The position numbers and the translations under genes are program-made. Positions 11,713 through 12,694 of a stretch of DNA of 12,694 nt are shown here, one piece after another. The stretch comes from Ardenticatenaceae bacterium (GTDB taxonomy: Bacteria > Chloroflexota > Anaerolineae > Promineifilales > Promineifilaceae), in the NCBI GenBank assembly GCA_020634215.1, contig JACKCD010000085.1:1-12694 (forward strand), in the 5' to 3' direction. Numbering within the stretch: the first letter of the stretch is position 1; every line of letters starts with the position of its first letter. The notes beneath the pieces are model-generated. The model saw nothing but the letters and a program-made list of their open reading frames with translations, did not search any database and was not told the DNA's origin.

Positions 11713-12694
11713 ATGCTCAAAACAGTACCCTTTTGGATCGATCAGGTTCCCCGACCCGCCGATTTGCCCGTTTCCTCAGCCCTGCCGGCCCAGGTAGACG
11801 TTGCCATTGTTGGCGGTGGCTACACCGGTTTGAACGCCGCCCGCGTTTTGGCGCAGCACCACACCAGCGTAGCCGTGCTAGAACGCCACACCATCGGCTG
11901 GGGAGCCAGCTCCCGCAACGGCGGCATGACCACCACCGGTCTGAAATTGGGAGCCACTGAACTGTTTAGCCAATATGGCGACCGGCTCGGCCACGCTTTT
12001 TGGCAAGCTGCCCTCGATTCCATTGACCTGATTGGCGAAATTGTGGCCGACGAAGGGATAGATTGCGATTTTCGCCGTAACGGCCACATCGAGGTGGCCT
12101 ACAAGCCCGCCCATTTTGCGGCGATGGCAAAACACGTTGCCTGGTATAAGGAGAAACTAAACCATACTGTCCACGTCGTTTCCCAGGCCGATCTGCCCAG
12201 TGAGCTTGGCACGCAGGCGTTTTATGGCGGGTTGGTGGATGAATTTAGCGCGGGGCTGCACCCGGCCAAATATGTTTTTGGGCTGGCGCGGGTGGCAGCG
12301 CGGTATGGGGCGCAGTTGTGTGAAGAAACGGCCGTTACCAAAATTGACCAACAGCCGCGTGGTTTCACCCTCCACACCAGCAAAGGAACCATTCAAGCTA
12401 GGGAAGTCGTGCTGGCAACCAACGGCTACACCGACACCCTCATCCCCAAAGTCAAGCGGCGCGTTTTCCCTGTCGGCAGCTACATCATCGTCACCGAACC
12501 GTTGTCGCCAGCGTTGCAGCGGGAACTAAGCCCCAAAGGGCGGATGTTTTTTGACTCCAAAAACTTCCTCAACTATTTACGCCTCACGCCAGACGGCCGT
12601 TTTCTCTGGGGCGGCCGCAATGATCTCAGCACCGACCTCGACCTGCACGAAAGTGCCAAGCGGCTGCAAGCGCAAATGGTCGCCACTTTTCCCC
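11713..12694 (+). CDS. FAD-dependent oxidoreductase (DAO family, PuuB/OrdL-like), 3'-truncated by window edge
   Basis: Flavin amine or amino-acid oxidase/dehydrogenase of the DadA/PuuB group. The frame is open for 327 codons to the window end with no stop. After MLKTVPFWIDQVPRPADLPV, the Rossmann loop VDVAIVGGGYTGLNAARVLA (28-47) binds the FAD adenosine; VAVLERHTIGWGASSRNGGM (53-72) carries the acidic ribose-binding residue and the GASxRNGG block typical of the gamma-glutamylputrescine oxidase-like branch. DFRRNGHIEVAY and VVLATNGYT (the second FAD-contacting strand) follow, then GSYIIVTEPL and FLWGGR. The family is usually about 370-450 aa, so roughly 50-120 residues lie beyond the window. 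The substrate cannot be told. It contains one AACGGCCGTT at 12327-12336. Confidence 0.92.
   Translation, partial: MLKTVPFWIDQVPRPADLPVSSALPAQVDVAIVGGGYTGLNAARVLAQHHTSVAVLERHTIGWGASSRNGGMTTTGLKLGATELFSQYGDRLGHAFWQAALDSIDLIGEIVADEGIDCDFRRNGHIEVAYKPAHFAAMAKHVAWYKEKLNHTVHVVSQADLPSELGTQAFYGGLVDEFSAGLHPAKYVFGLARVAARYGAQLCEETAVTKIDQQPRGFTLHTSKGTIQAREVVLATNGYTDTLIPKVKRRVFPVGSYIIVTEPLSPALQRELSPKGRMFFDSKNFLNYLRLTPDGRFLWGGRNDLSTDLDLHESAKRLQAQMVATFP

Larger units (their letters stand above)
938..12336. repeat. Dispersed palindrome AACGGCCGTT, 22 perfect copies (HIP1-like)
   Basis: Perfect copies start at 938, 1028, 1065, 2223, 2452, 3019, 3284, 4184, 4253, 4989, 5690, 5824, 5852, 6378, 7984, 8040, 8569, 9246, 10829, 10965, 11510 and 12327. 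Twenty-one are in coding sequence and one (9246) is intergenic. Thirteen coding copies are read as Thr-Ala-Val, four as Asn-Gly-Arg and four as Arg-Pro-Phe/Leu. Near-matches (CGGCCGTT with changed first bases) occur at about 1595, 2095, 5135, 6266, 8301, 11325 and 12593. None lies in 1-937. Confidence 0.95.

Overview
The window (12,694 bases, GC-rich, plus-strand dominated) looks like a chromosomal segment of a bacterium, most likely a filamentous or anaerobic Chloroflexota member. That placement is inference: it rests on the gene mix (amylosucrase, ROK fructokinase, DUF4058, effector-associated adaptor domains) and on the extreme density of the palindrome AACGGCCGTT. There is no marker gene to prove it. 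No rRNA, tRNA, CRISPR array, transposase or phage gene was seen.

Layout. 1-733: 3' part of a class I PPK2 polyphosphate kinase. 829-2778: GH13_4 amylosucrase. 2846-3742: ROK fructokinase. 3743-3947: a spacer with two nested inverted-repeat structures. 3948-4580: a small protein that I read as two effector-associated domains (EADs) joined by a linker and without any effector. 4611-5936: a second GH13 alpha-amylase-like enzyme. 5937-6207: a repeat-rich spacer with a long hairpin and a weak terminator. 6208-7854: SulP anion transporter with STAS domain. 7943-9064: YheT-family alpha/beta hydrolase. 9065-10765: a less dense, partly decayed stretch, mainly minus strand, with a small membrane protein whose start is out of frame with its best ribosome-binding site, a CRP/FNR-like palindrome, and a DUF4058 gene broken by two single-base frameshifts. 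10767-11684: sucrase/ferredoxin-like [2Fe-2S] protein. 11713-end: 5' part of an FAD-dependent DAO-type oxidoreductase.

How the genes fit together. Amylosucrase splits sucrose, adds its glucose to an alpha-1,4-glucan and releases fructose; the adjacent fructokinase can return that fructose to glycolysis. The second GH13 enzyme can act on alpha-glucans. With PPK2 (polyphosphate-nucleotide phosphotransfer) the left half reads as storage-polymer and energy metabolism. The EAD adaptor sits inside this group but belongs by family to NTP-dependent conflict/immune signalling, so it is the most surprising gene here.

Two sequence-level patterns cut across the genes. First, the perfect 10-base palindrome AACGGCCGTT occurs 22 times, 21 of them inside coding sequence, in the manner of cyanobacterial HIP1. 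Second, four gene ends (2761-2829, 4579-4606, 7853-7940, 9046-9066) carry seven-base tandem arrays that begin at or contain the upstream stop codon; two of them also contain an inverted copy that can form a hairpin.
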